In this document: positions 35,730 to 44,509 of the stretch, one piece after another
How positions within the stretch are numbered: the stretch's first letter is position 1
Layout of the letters: each line of letters begins with the position of its first letter
From: Bacteroidales bacterium UBA3843
GTDB lineage: Bacteria; Bacteroidota; Bacteroidia; Bacteroidales; Paludibacteraceae
Assembly (NCBI GenBank): GCA_002392745.1
Contig: DGHR01000007.1
Location: forward strand, 100,096-164,095
Direction: 5' to 3'
DNA length: 64,000 bases
Program-made: the position numbers and the translations under genes
Notes under the pieces: model-generated
What the model saw: only the letters and a program-made list of their open reading frames with translations
The model's database searches: none
Told to the model about the DNA's origin: nothing

Positions 35730-35761
35730 TTGCATATGTCAATTTTTTGTTGTACTTTTGC
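35730..35761 (+). promoter_or_regulatory. Extended promoter of the GNAT toxin-antitoxin module
   Basis: TTGCATATGTCA at 35730 and TACTTTTGC at 35753-35761, spacing 20 bp. Confidence 0.85.
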
Positions 35762-35795
35762 CTGTCAAAAGTAACGAACAACAAAAAAGAGATTT

Positions 35796-35930
35796 ATGTT
35801 TGGCGTAAAATCATCAAATCAACCAATTAGCGGAAAATTCGCTGAAGAGTTTGTAAGAAACCTTCTAGAAGCCCAAAAGCAACCTAAGAAAGATGTAAAT
35901 GAGACGGTGCATAACATTGTTATGGATTGA
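35796..35930 (+). CDS. Putative antitoxin-like small protein
   Basis: A 44-aa ORF, MFGVKSSNQPISGKFAEEF then helical and lysine-rich, ending HNIVMD. It starts about 30 nt after the expected transcription start. Its stop overlaps the next ATG by 1 bp (TGATG), typical of coupled toxin-antitoxin pairs. No family is recognised. The role follows from context only: a short protein with no other visible purpose, directly before a GNAT-type protein. Confidence 0.6.
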   Translation: MFGVKSSNQPISGKFAEEFVRNLLEAQKQPKKDVNETVHNIVMD

Positions 35931-36478
35931 TGGTGCAATTAAATTTACATCTTAAGTTAGAGCACGATGCATCAATCCTGAAGGATTTTTATTCCGGAGT
36001 AGATGCTATGGATGCTTTTATCCATACGCGCTTATCTGCTTTTCTAAGGGCATACGATTGCCGCTTTTACGTACTGCGTAACGAGCAGGACGTGGTTGTT
36101 GCTATGTTTATTATAAGCGGGGGACAATTGTTTTTAGATGAAGACTGCAAGGATGATTTACGCTTGAAGTTCCCGGATATAGATAAATGGCCGGCACTCA
36201 AAGATTATTGGGAGGCAGGTGTTTTCCCCAGCATAGAGATAAACTATCTGGCCGTAAGAAAAGAGTACAGGGAGCAGCATATCGGGAAAGATATTATATC
36301 TCTTATTGAATCTTTCAAAGATGATATGTACTATCGCCATCCGTTGTTCTTATCCGTAAAAGCATACTGCACACAGGAATATTCTGCTGTTGGATTTTAT
36401 AGTAAATGCCGGTTTTTTGCCTCCGAATTTATGAGCCAGCAAATTGATTCCTTGCGAATGTACAAGACGCTTAGTTAA
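35930..36478 (+). CDS. GNAT acetyltransferase, probable toxin
   Basis: I choose the ATG at 35930 (MVQLNLHLKLEHDASIL, 182 aa), because it overlaps the upstream stop by 1 bp. The GNAT fold is indicated by the strand IEINYLAVRKEYR and the following acetyl-CoA loop EQHIGKDIISLI, and by FFASE and MYKTLS near the end. GNAT toxins acetylate charged tRNA and are paired with small antitoxins; the paired upstream ORF supports that reading. A metabolic acetyltransferase remains possible. Confidence 0.75.
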   Translation: MVQLNLHLKLEHDASILKDFYSGVDAMDAFIHTRLSAFLRAYDCRFYVLRNEQDVVVAMFIISGGQLFLDEDCKDDLRLKFPDIDKWPALKDYWEAGVFPSIEINYLAVRKEYREQHIGKDIISLIESFKDDMYYRHPLFLSVKAYCTQEYSAVGFYSKCRFFASEFMSQQIDSLRMYKTLS

Positions 36479-36499
36479 CTACTAACCAACAAATATTAC

Positions 36500-36540
36500 A
36501 AACGGTAATTCCACTGTCAAACGGAGTTACCGTTTTTTTT
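36500..36540 (+). terminator. Terminator of the GNAT module
   Basis: Stem AACGGTAA/TTACCGTT with TCC/GGA inside, followed by a run of T. It is clearly related in sequence to the terminator at 37297. Confidence 0.88.
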
Positions 36541-36823
36541 GTGCATAAGGCTTCACCCACCGACCGATGAGCGGGAGACGACCGGCACAAGACCGAGAAA
36601 CAGAAAAAACAATAATAGTTGTGCCCGACAGGGATGAGGGCGAAAGAAGATATAGTACTATCGTTCGGTACTTTAAAAGGGAACGAAAAGATCTTTGAAA
36701 TAGTAGAATTGCCTAAAAAAAGACGAGAAAAATAGATATTTTTTCGTTAAATGCTTGCATATGTCAGAAAAAAGCAGTAATTTTGCGCTGCAAAATTGCA
36801 AATAAACAATAAAACTGACGAAT
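36541..36823 (+). other. Leader region of the RelE-type module
   Basis: No gene is visible. It contains repeat B (36611-36646, AGTTGTGCCCGACA then GGATGAGGGCGAAAG), a partial repeat A (36685-36713) and the promoter at 36755. Confidence 0.7.
36755..36786 (+). promoter_or_regulatory. Extended promoter of the RelE-type module
   Basis: TTGCATATGTCA at 36755 and TAATTTTGC at 36778-36786, spacing 20 bp. Confidence 0.85.
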
Positions 36824-36952
36824 ATGGAAGCAGCATTAAGACAGCCGGTTCAGCAGGGAACTATCTCCGAAGAGAAGTGGGAAAGCCTTCATACTATTGA
36901 AGAGTTGGATTCCACTCTTAAGAATGTTATTCATAAACATTTTCAAGGATAA
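36824..36952 (+). CDS. Putative antitoxin of the RelE/ParE-type module
   Basis: A 42-aa ORF, MEAALRQPVQQGTISEEKWE then LHTIEELDSTLKNVIHKHF. It is acidic and helical, with a TAATG overlap into the next gene. It is short for an antitoxin but has the expected place and coupling. The family is not recognised. Confidence 0.6.
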   Translation: MEAALRQPVQQGTISEEKWESLHTIEELDSTLKNVIHKHFQG

Positions 36953-37269
36953 TGAGCTTGGAGGTGCGTATTGAGGATGAGGTATTCTTGGATTTAGTTG
37001 AGTTCTATGAATTCAATCTCAAGAAACATCCCACATTAGATGAGGCCACTGTTCTAAAGAAGGAGCAGCGTCTTATTAATGAGTTAAAGAAATTGGGAAC
37101 ATACGCACCTACCGACCACAAGCAAACGCAGCATCTTCCATGGGTTCAAAAAGGTTATAAAGACTATTATATTGATGGTTTTCATTTTGGATACAAAATA
37201 GAGACGATACCATCCGGAGAGAAAGTGGTGGTTGTTTACGAAGCGTGTCACGAACTACTTTTCTATTAG
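36952..37269 (+). CDS. RelE/ParE-superfamily toxin-like protein
   Basis: This 105-aa protein starts MSLEVRIEDEVFLDLVEFYE, a ParE-like strand and helix. The middle has a basic, aromatic stretch (WVQKGYKDYYIDGFHFGYKI) and it ends in strands KVVVVYEACHELLFY, as in the RelE/ParE fold. The antitoxin-like ORF overlaps its start by 1 bp. Activity against ribosome-bound mRNA or gyrase cannot be told apart here. The terminator and promoter resemble those of the upstream GNAT module. Confidence 0.78.
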   Translation: MSLEVRIEDEVFLDLVEFYEFNLKKHPTLDEATVLKKEQRLINELKKLGTYAPTDHKQTQHLPWVQKGYKDYYIDGFHFGYKIETIPSGEKVVVVYEACHELLFY

Positions 37270-37296
37270 TCGCTTACTAAACATTTTAACATACCC

Positions 37297-37335
37297 AACG
37301 GCAATTCTACTAATCAATAGAGTTGCCGTTTTTTG
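37297..37335 (+). terminator. Terminator of the RelE-type module
   Basis: Stem AACGGCAATTCT/AGAGTTGCCGTT followed by TTTT and GTGC, matching the layout of 36500-36540. Confidence 0.88.
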
Positions 37336-37790
37336 TGCGTGTACATCATTCACGCGCGATAAGAAAAGAAGATACTAATAACTACGAATAGAAATAATAT
37401 AAAGTTGTGCCAGACATGGATGAAGGAGAAAAGAGTGAATGAGGGAATGAATGAGGGAGTGATGGTATACAAAAACAAATAAAACACTGCGATGCTAAAA
37501 TTATAATGTAATCAAAAACGAAAACAAAAATGCGGAATCATCAGTTACTCATCGTAACTAAATGAAATCGCTCATCAGTTCACTTGTAAGCAAGTTTCCA
37601 GACGACTGCTAACCGATTCATTTTTCAGTACCAATAAATTGCCACTGATAGATTCCTTACAAAAAATCGCTTCGCTTTCAAAAAAATAAGAAAAATAGCA
37701 TCGCCGCCATAAACCGAAAAAACAATTGATCTACTTACAGAGAGAAAGTGAAAATAAACAGCGCGCACGAGGGAGTGCGAGAGGAATAGG
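37336..37790 (+). other. AT-rich intergenic region with repeat B copy
   Basis: No gene is supported. It holds repeat B copy 2 (37393-37433, AAGTTGTGCCAGACA then GGATGAAGG), a short GAATGAGGG-type direct repeat near 37433-37462, and otherwise low-complexity sequence. Confidence 0.6.
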
Positions 37791-37935
37791 GGTTGTGTCT
37801 TTTTTGAAAGAGGTTTTGGACAAAAAAGACACAAGCTTAGTCCGAAAAGGAACAAGTAAAGCAAAAAAAGGACTAAGTAAAAAAGAGTCAAACAAATATA
37901 AAAGTGCGCACGGATAGGGAGTGCAAAAAAAAAAG
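37791..37935 (+). promoter_or_regulatory. Structured leader before 37936
   Basis: Two long hairpins: GTGTCTTTTTTG pairing with CAAAAAAGACAC, and CTTAGTCC pairing with GGACTAAG. These are followed by GTGCGCACGGATAGGGAGTG and an A-run just before the ATG. The last motif also precedes the nuclease gene that starts at 33988. No -33/-7 pair is obvious. Confidence 0.6.
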
Positions 37936-38613
37936 ATGGCAGGAGACAGCAAAAGGACACAGACGGAGTTAGAGCAAGGTTTGAAAGCTCAACTCAAATT
38001 GCTGGCAGACTATTGCAACCAATATGATGCCGGCAATTGGGAATATGTGTACCCTATGAGTACGGCTCTGCGTGTGCTGCTCAAAGATACGAAAAACTGC
38101 CACTCACTGCTCGGGCAACTCGGATGGAAAGACAAGATGCAGTTTATAGATAGTGCTCATCACTGCAAAGGCGGTATATGTTGCTGGGAAATCAACGGGC
38201 TGCAGAACTCTACTCTCATTGATGGCGCTGTGTATGCGGGCTTGGTGTCCAAGAAGTTGGAACAAACGGGACATGTTGTTATGGTTGGTTTGCAACCTTT
38301 GTGCAAGTTCGGTCACTATAAGCAACAGCAACTGAAGAGTTTTGATGACTGGTATAACGATGAAGTGCTGGATGATACGAAACAGAAGATGACCCGTAAG
38401 AATGTGATTGAGAATATAGCGGAGAAGGAAGGCGGTTGTCATTATGACACGAACAGCACCCCGGAACAGCAGACTTTCCAAAAGCCGGAATCGTTGCGCG
38501 TCAACCTCAATGGCACACAGATAGAATTCAAGCCCGCGCCAGTGTACACTTCATTACGCCAGATAGCATGGGAAGTGATGGAGAGTTTAAAAAATTTGAA
38601 AGAAGTAAAATAA
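37936..38613 (+). CDS. Conserved-looking protein of unknown function
   Basis: This 225-aa protein starts MAGDSKRTQTELEQGLKAQL (ATG at 37936; a GTG at 37921 is less likely, since it falls in the conserved leader). It contains ALRVLLKDTKNCHSLLGQLG, a motif I have seen in uncharacterised proteins from many bacteria, and ends SLRQIAWEVMESLKNL. There is no signal peptide or membrane helix. It is the first of four accessory genes on this strand. Confidence 0.7.
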   Translation: MAGDSKRTQTELEQGLKAQLKLLADYCNQYDAGNWEYVYPMSTALRVLLKDTKNCHSLLGQLGWKDKMQFIDSAHHCKGGICCWEINGLQNSTLIDGAVYAGLVSKKLEQTGHVVMVGLQPLCKFGHYKQQQLKSFDDWYNDEVLDDTKQKMTRKNVIENIAEKEGGCHYDTNSTPEQQTFQKPESLRVNLNGTQIEFKPAPVYTSLRQIAWEVMESLKNLKEVK

Positions 38614-38627
38614 CTGAAATCTAATAT

Positions 38628-38667
38628 CAATATAATAGTTGTACCCGACACGGATGAGGGTAAAAAG
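38628..38667 (+). repeat. Repeat B, copy 3
   Basis: ATAGTTGTACCCGACA, GGATGAGGGTA and AAAAG, ending 2 nt before the ATG at 38670. TACCC/GGGTA can pair. Related copies lie at 36611 and 37393. Confidence 0.7.
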
Positions 38668-38669
38668 TT

Positions 38670-39077
38670 ATGAAATCGCCAAAACATTTGAGTCATAAGC
38701 CGTTGGTGTCAGTTAATGACTATGATAAGGTAGATGGTATGTATAGAAACAATACAGATGCCAAAGCTTTGAGTATTGGGTACGCCCAATATGACAATAA
38801 TGAAATCGCAATGAAAGTATGGCGGCATGTGAATGGACATTGGAGTCGACAATCAGAAGAGTTACCTATCCATCGCAACTTAGACTTGACAATACTATTG
38901 CTACATGTATTATTTGACGAAGCACCAAATCCGGATAGTTTTCTTGTAAAAGCAAAGACTCTCTTTTCGGAAGATCAAGAAGGCGGAATTGAAGAAATCA
39001 AGAAGTACTATCAAAAGAACAAAAGTTTTTTAGAGCCTCGTTTGAAGGAATTGCGCGAGCTCTTAAACAAAATGTAA
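38670..39077 (+). CDS. Small protein of unknown function (DUF6530-like)
   Basis: This 135-aa protein starts MKSPKHLSHKPLVSVNDYDK and contains NTDAKALSIGYAQYDNNEIA, MKVWRHVNGHWSRQSEELP and a helical C-terminus. I associate the pattern with the DUF6530 group, from memory and with limited certainty. It is soluble. It ends directly before the next ATG, so the two are co-translated. The start codon abuts repeat B. Confidence 0.6.
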   Translation: MKSPKHLSHKPLVSVNDYDKVDGMYRNNTDAKALSIGYAQYDNNEIAMKVWRHVNGHWSRQSEELPIHRNLDLTILLLHVLFDEAPNPDSFLVKAKTLFSEDQEGGIEEIKKYYQKNKSFLEPRLKELRELLNKM

Positions 39078-40244
39078 ATGATTAAAATCTTGAAAATATT
39101 AGCTTGGTTCTTGTGTCTCTTAGCATTTACTGTTGGGGCATTGGGAAGTAGTATTATTGTTACATTTGCTTTGTCTTTTATTGGAGCTGTTCTTCTTTTG
39201 CACTATACCATTAAGTTTTTTAAGAAGATACCACAAAAACTCAAGGTTGCAGGCCTATATGTGTATAATAAAATTCGGGGTGAATATCGTAGCATAATAT
39301 TCTTAACAATATTTGTAGTCAGTTTAGTGATGAATATAGTGCTGATAACTTGGTATATGGAAACAAAGGGAGATTGCCTCTCCTCTGTTAATACATTGAT
39401 ATTAAATATCGCGGGCGCTTTTCTTGCATTACTACTCACTTATCTTTTATTGCGACCAAACTTTGAGGTGGCTCCCATTATTGCGCGGTCACTAAATAAT
39501 CATATATGTATAGTAGTAAAGAACGAATCTCTGTTTGCCAAGTTATATTCTATCAAATTCGAATTGGCCTATTGCGGGACAACTGAAGCCAACGATGATG
39601 AATATTTGAACAATATTGCACTCGATAGTAATTCACAAGTGACATTGTTGACAAACCAACTCGGTCATAAACCAATTGATCGCTTTAACCGTTATTTTAT
39701 ATTTAAGTCTGTGAATGGTTTTTACAAGCAGTGGGCTCAATTAAAATGGCGCATATCTGCAACGAATACCATCTCAAACATAGTTGATGTCCGAGACAAG
39801 TATATTTACTATGATGCGATTCAATGGGGAGAATATGTTGGGGATAAATTTTATAATGTTCAAGAGCTATATCCATACTCGGAGCGACAGCGTGTAAGCA
39901 AAATTATTGAATTCAACGAAACTATCAGCAAAGTTTTACGTCCGTGTGCCAAGAAAAGGAATTCTACGGATGCTATCTACCAGTCTGCATTGAATATGCT
40001 TGATACATTCATTAAAGATTATAGTAAAGAATTCCCTAATATAAGGGAGGTTAGGCCGGTTGCGGACGATTTAATTCTACACATACAAAAACTTAAGAAT
40101 CTATTAAATCAAAACGAAGTCTTGCGTCCTATATATAAAGAAAGGCGAAATAAATTGTTGCAGAATATTGATAAAGAATTCGAGTGCATCTCCACTCACA
40201 TGGAGAATTCACTTGAAAGAAAAAGTTTAACTATAAAAATCTAA
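39078..40244 (+). CDS. Membrane protein of unknown function
   Basis: This 388-aa protein has membrane helices at about 4-24, 27-45 (IIVTFALSFIGAVLLLHYTI), 74-93 and 108-125, then a large soluble C-terminal domain (130-388) with no recognised motif. The gene begins at the base after the previous stop. The AT-rich composition and unknown partners fit an accessory or defence-associated membrane component, but that is only context. Confidence 0.6.
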   Translation: MIKILKILAWFLCLLAFTVGALGSSIIVTFALSFIGAVLLLHYTIKFFKKIPQKLKVAGLYVYNKIRGEYRSIIFLTIFVVSLVMNIVLITWYMETKGDCLSSVNTLILNIAGAFLALLLTYLLLRPNFEVAPIIARSLNNHICIVVKNESLFAKLYSIKFELAYCGTTEANDDEYLNNIALDSNSQVTLLTNQLGHKPIDRFNRYFIFKSVNGFYKQWAQLKWRISATNTISNIVDVRDKYIYYDAIQWGEYVGDKFYNVQELYPYSERQRVSKIIEFNETISKVLRPCAKKRNSTDAIYQSALNMLDTFIKDYSKEFPNIREVRPVADDLILHIQKLKNLLNQNEVLRPIYKERRNKLLQNIDKEFECISTHMENSLERKSLTIKI

Positions 40245-40248
40245 CATT

Positions 40249-40545
40249 ATGGCAAAATTTAGGAATCGCCCCACATGGGAAGAATTACGCCAGTATGGTG
40301 CATTAACCAGGATTAGCGGTCAAGAATTTGTTTATAACAAACTTATTCGGGAACTTGTTGCTGTTGTTTTAGCAAAAGGGTTACACGCCGAAATCCCACA
40401 AAACTTAGCGAATAAGGAATTTTGGACAAAAGAAGATTATGAACGCTTGCAGATTTCCGAAATACGCTTGGAGTCTCGTCTTGGGGATCCTGACGAATTA
40501 GACGATGAAGTAATAAAAGTAATAAAAGCAAATCCAGCGAAGTAA
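40249..40545 (+). CDS. Small protein of unknown function
   Basis: This 98-aa protein starts MAKFRNRPTWEELRQYGAL and ends acidic (GDPDELDDEVIKVIKANPAK). It is 4 bp after the membrane protein gene. No family is recognised. A C-type hairpin starts 13 nt after the stop. Confidence 0.6.
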   Translation: MAKFRNRPTWEELRQYGALTRISGQEFVYNKLIRELVAVVLAKGLHAEIPQNLANKEFWTKEDYERLQISEIRLESRLGDPDELDDEVIKVIKANPAK

Positions 40546-40558
40546 TCACAACTATTCG

Positions 40559-40593
40559 GTCATAGGTGATTGGTTTTACCTATGGTCACAAAT
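40559..40593 (+). promoter_or_regulatory. C-type hairpin, copy 4
   Basis: Stem GGTCATAGGT/ACCTATGGTC with loop GATTGGTTTT, then CACAAAT. It lies about 60 nt before the gene at 40655, in the same relative orientation as the three minus-strand copies. Confidence 0.85.
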
Positions 40594-40654
40594 AATAACT
40601 CGTACACACGCGTACCTTAAATAAAAAAGCGAATAATATAAAAATCAAAATAAT

Positions 40655-43600
40655 ATGAAAACAAAATTTTTACAACGAGTATTGTGGTTAATGATACCAC
40701 TACTCACAATTTTTACCACAAATGTGTGGAGCGCAGATGTGACCTATACATTAAGTTCGGCCAGTGGCAATCCTGGCTCTGGAAACGATTGGTATTCTGG
40801 TACAATTGATTCATACACCAGTTGGGCAGCTACGAATGGAGGAAGTAACCATCCCAAGTATTATTCGACAGGTAGTGGTTTGCGTGTTTATAGTGGCGGT
40901 ACTTTTACTATCACATCGTCCAAAACAATTGCTTCTATCAAGTTTACGTTCAGCTCTTCTTCGTATACTTTTAGAGGAGATATTTCTACCAGCCCATACA
41001 CAGTCACACCTAATGCAACAAGTTGGAGTGTTTCCGTTAATCGGGCACATTGCCGTTTGCAAAAAATTGAAATCACTTATGCTGTATCAGGTTATAAAAT
41101 CACTTACCATTGCAACGGAGCAACATCCGGATGTCCAAGTGATGCATCTGGGCAAACTGCTTTGCCTAATCCATTACCAAGCGCGCCAACTAAAGCGGGT
41201 TCTACTTTTGGAGGTTGGTATACAAATTCAACGCTTACAACCGCAGCGGTAGCAGGAGCATCGTTGTCTGCAGATGCAGACTTATACGCCAAATGGACAT
41301 GTAATGTAACGCTTAATCGTAATGGGGCAACAGAGACTATCAATAATGTTACTGAAGGCACAACCCTTAACAGTATAGATGGCGATGGCGATCAAGGAGG
41401 CTGCTCTGCATGGACTTTTGTCGGCTGGAGTAAAACCCAACGTGCTGCACAAAATGTTTCTACAGCTATGACGCTTGTCACGACCGTCGATGGCGCTGGA
41501 CCGTATTATGCGGTTTATAGCCATACTGAGGGAGGCGGTGGAAGTAGTGATGTAACTGATGAGATTACTGATGCAGATTTAGCTGCAACGAGTAATACCT
41601 ATACTGCGTTTACGGATGTTGCGGGTGCAAATTCTGATGCCGTTTATGCCGGCCAATCCACAAAAAATAGTGGTATCGGTTTACGAGGGACTAATCCTGC
41701 CGGTATTGTAAGTTCCACGTCGGGTGGTAAAATTAAATCCGTTGTTATTGATTGGGGATCTAACGCAACAAATAGCCGTTATATAGATGTATATGGAAAC
41801 AATTCTGCATACTCTACTGCAGCTGATTTATATAATACCTCTACAGATGGAGATAAAGTAGGTACAATTACCTATACGAGTAGCAGCGATTATACAACGA
41901 CATATAATTTTGAAGACGATTATGACTATGTAGGTATTAGAGTTCGTTCTTCTGCCACTGTTATTGCAAGTGTCAGTTTTACGTGGACAACTTCCGGAGG
42001 TGGTACAACTTATTATTCTACTACTGCAACATGCTGCACAGAACTGGCAGCAATCAATGGTTCGGTTTCTTCGACCACGCAGAATAGTGCAACGCTTCAA
42101 TGGGACAAGTTAAGTAATGTAGATGGTACGACACCGTATACGGTAAGTTGCAAAGTGACCTCCAGCGGATCTGCCGCTGGTAGTGTTGGTTCCATTGACT
42201 TAAGCGGAGCCAAAGCCACGTGTACAATAACCAGTTTGACCGGCGGTATCGGATATACATTTACCATTACTGCACATGGCGCTTCCGGCTATTGCGATAA
42301 AGAACAAGTACTCACCGCAACAACTCCTACCTGTACGGATTGGAGTACGCCGACGGTAAGTTATTCGAGCAGTTTGGCGATAAATGCATCGGAGGGTGTG
42401 ACTATTGGCAGCGGAACAACTCATGGCGCGGTGACTTATGAGTCGAGCGATGATGATGTGTTGACCGTAGCTGCTGATGGTACCATTCATGCCGTTGGTG
42501 CCGGAACGGCACATATCACAGCCACATGGGATGGCGATGCTACTTATTGCGAGAAGAGCGCTAACTCAAATGACGTGACAGTAAGTGGTATCCAAGTAAC
42601 AGGAACAACGCCGGTGAACTTCGGACAAGTTTACCAAGGCGCGTTGATAGGAACAAAAACCATCTATGTCACAGGTTTAGGATTAACAAATGATATCACG
42701 CCATCGTTGCCTGTTGGTAGTCCGTTTAGTTTCAGTCCGGCTTCGTTAGCCGCCAACTCATCGAATGCGACATTGACTATTTCTGCATCGACAGCAACGA
42801 TTGGCGACTACAACCAGACGTTGACATTGACGAGCGGTGCATTCAGTGCGACTGTGACGGTGAAGATGGAAGTCATCGCCAAGCCAACGGCTACTTTCAC
42901 AGATGCGCTGCATAACTTGACGGAAGACAAAGATGGTGTTTCGCTGAGTAGCTATAATCTAACCGCAGCACAAGGAACACCCGTCGTGTTCCCGACATTG
43001 GCTAACCAAACGAAGAGCGCAGGAACCTGCGAAGGTGAGTATTATATCTTCGCCGGATGGACGGAGGGCAATAATAATACCAATCCGGAAGACCACTTGG
43101 TTACTTCTTATACCTTGGCTAATGGGGATACTAAGAATTACTACGCTGTATGGGCGGATGCTTCGGGAAGTGCCACTTATACGAAATTGACGAGCGATGC
43201 CTTTAGCGGTTCTCCCGCAAAATATGTATTAGGAGCCGAGCATGAAGGAACAACTTATTACTTCTCTGATTACGATCCTGATAATATTGCCTATAATTTA
43301 AGTTGGGGAACTTGTTCTTCATCAGATGCGCCCATCCAATTCACGTTATCTGGAACTGCCTCTGCATTGGTTGCTAAGGACAATTTGAACAATTATCTTG
43401 AAGCACCATGTACAACCAAGGCTTTCTATATCAGCGGTTCAGAAACAAGTGTTGAACTAAAATCTAACGGTACGGTATATAATAATGGTGATGGTTGTAC
43501 GAGTTATCGTTTAAGATACAACTACAACAGCGGATCAGGAGGATTGCGATGGTATACATCTGATACAGGAGATCCTGCATATTTCTATCTGGTAGGTACG

Positions 43601-44452
43601 GCCGGAACGGTTCATTACCGCACGTCATGTTGTACGAATAAAGTAGATGCACCGGTGGTAACAGCCAGCACGGTTACTTCGACCAGCATCACATTGACAT
43701 GGCCGTCCGATGTCAAGGCGACCGGTTGGCAGATTGAGTGGAACGGTGCAGGCGGATGGGTAACGCCAAGCGGAAGTTGTACTCACACTGTTTCCGGTTT
43801 GACGCCCAACACCACTTATACGTGGCGTGTACGCGCGACATACGAAGATCCTGTTTGCGGCGCGGATGTCCGTTCCGGAAGTACGACTACCAATCAGGTT
43901 TATCATGTGACCTATGCAAAGGGTAGCGGAACCGGTACTTGTACTGCAACGAATTCAACTACAGACGCGACCGGTTATGAAGCAGGCGCAACCGTCACGC
44001 TGCAAGAAAACGAATTTAAATTGGTAGGACACGATTTCGCCGGTTGGACTGAGGATGATGATGACATTACGATTAGCAGCAACCAATTCACGATGCCGGA
44101 TCACGATGTAGTGATTACCGCTACGTGGACCGCGAAGGCGGATAAGTATTTCGACCGCATGCACGACCAGACGGATGCCAGTCATGGTGGCGTAGCGGAG
44201 ACAGAAGGCACGAACGAAGGGAAGTATTATATTCTGAAAGAGGGGTGCTCCTACAGTGTGCCGACCGCCGTTGACAGCAAGACAGGCGATGCCTGCCAGA
44301 CGAGCCACTACAAACTGCGCGGATGGATAGCAGCAAGCTATGTGAATTCAAAAGGAGAGATAACCGATGAGTCCAAAATCTTCTCTCCCGGAACGACGAA
44401 GACTGCCGGAGGTTATACCTACTATGCAGTATGGGCAGAAGTTGTGGAATAA
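40655..44452 (+). CDS. Large secreted modular protein without T9SS sorting domain
   Basis: This 1265-aa protein has a signal peptide (MKTKFLQRVLWLMIPLLTIFTTNVWS). Modules read by eye: a beta-sandwich, InlB repeats (FGGWYTNSTL, ADLYAKWT), a DAVYAGQS module shared with the giant protein at 23635, FN3, a Big_2-like domain (YESSDDDVLTVAADGTIHAV), a choice-of-anchor-like domain (VNFGQVYQG), a C-terminal FN3 and more InlB repeats. It ends YYAVWAEVVE with no sorting domain, so it may need another protein for attachment. The next gene encodes another giant secreted protein. The leader matches the C-type group. Confidence 0.82.
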   Translation: MKTKFLQRVLWLMIPLLTIFTTNVWSADVTYTLSSASGNPGSGNDWYSGTIDSYTSWAATNGGSNHPKYYSTGSGLRVYSGGTFTITSSKTIASIKFTFSSSSYTFRGDISTSPYTVTPNATSWSVSVNRAHCRLQKIEITYAVSGYKITYHCNGATSGCPSDASGQTALPNPLPSAPTKAGSTFGGWYTNSTLTTAAVAGASLSADADLYAKWTCNVTLNRNGATETINNVTEGTTLNSIDGDGDQGGCSAWTFVGWSKTQRAAQNVSTAMTLVTTVDGAGPYYAVYSHTEGGGGSSDVTDEITDADLAATSNTYTAFTDVAGANSDAVYAGQSTKNSGIGLRGTNPAGIVSSTSGGKIKSVVIDWGSNATNSRYIDVYGNNSAYSTAADLYNTSTDGDKVGTITYTSSSDYTTTYNFEDDYDYVGIRVRSSATVIASVSFTWTTSGGGTTYYSTTATCCTELAAINGSVSSTTQNSATLQWDKLSNVDGTTPYTVSCKVTSSGSAAGSVGSIDLSGAKATCTITSLTGGIGYTFTITAHGASGYCDKEQVLTATTPTCTDWSTPTVSYSSSLAINASEGVTIGSGTTHGAVTYESSDDDVLTVAADGTIHAVGAGTAHITATWDGDATYCEKSANSNDVTVSGIQVTGTTPVNFGQVYQGALIGTKTIYVTGLGLTNDITPSLPVGSPFSFSPASLAANSSNATLTISASTATIGDYNQTLTLTSGAFSATVTVKMEVIAKPTATFTDALHNLTEDKDGVSLSSYNLTAAQGTPVVFPTLANQTKSAGTCEGEYYIFAGWTEGNNNTNPEDHLVTSYTLANGDTKNYYAVWADASGSATYTKLTSDAFSGSPAKYVLGAEHEGTTYYFSDYDPDNIAYNLSWGTCSSSDAPIQFTLSGTASALVAKDNLNNYLEAPCTTKAFYISGSETSVELKSNGTVYNNGDGCTSYRLRYNYNSGSGGLRWYTSDTGDPAYFYLVGTAGTVHYRTSCCTNKVDAPVVTASTVTSTSITLTWPSDVKATGWQIEWNGAGGWVTPSGSCTHTVSGLTPNTTYTWRVRATYEDPVCGADVRSGSTTTNQVYHVTYAKGSGTGTCTATNSTTDATGYEAGATVTLQENEFKLVGHDFAGWTEDDDDITISSNQFTMPDHDVVITATWTAKADKYFDRMHDQTDASHGGVAETEGTNEGKYYILKEGCSYSVPTAVDSKTGDACQTSHYKLRGWIAASYVNSKGEITDESKIFSPGTTKTAGGYTYYAVWAEVVE

Positions 44453-44462
44453 GATAATCGAA

Positions 44463-44503
44463 TGATTAAAGTTTAATGTTGAATGTTTAATGTTTAAAGA
44501 TTG
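44463..44503. repeat. Heptamer tract TTTAATG
   Basis: Words TTTAATG, TTGAATG, TTTAATG, TTTAAAG run up to the next gene start. A similar tract is at 49738. Confidence 0.75.
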
Positions 44504-44509
44504 AAAATT

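Noticed and set aside
36611..36646. Hammerhead ribozyme core in repeat B
   Set aside because: GGATGAG and CGAAAG recall the core, but the conserved CTGATGA and the third stem are missing.
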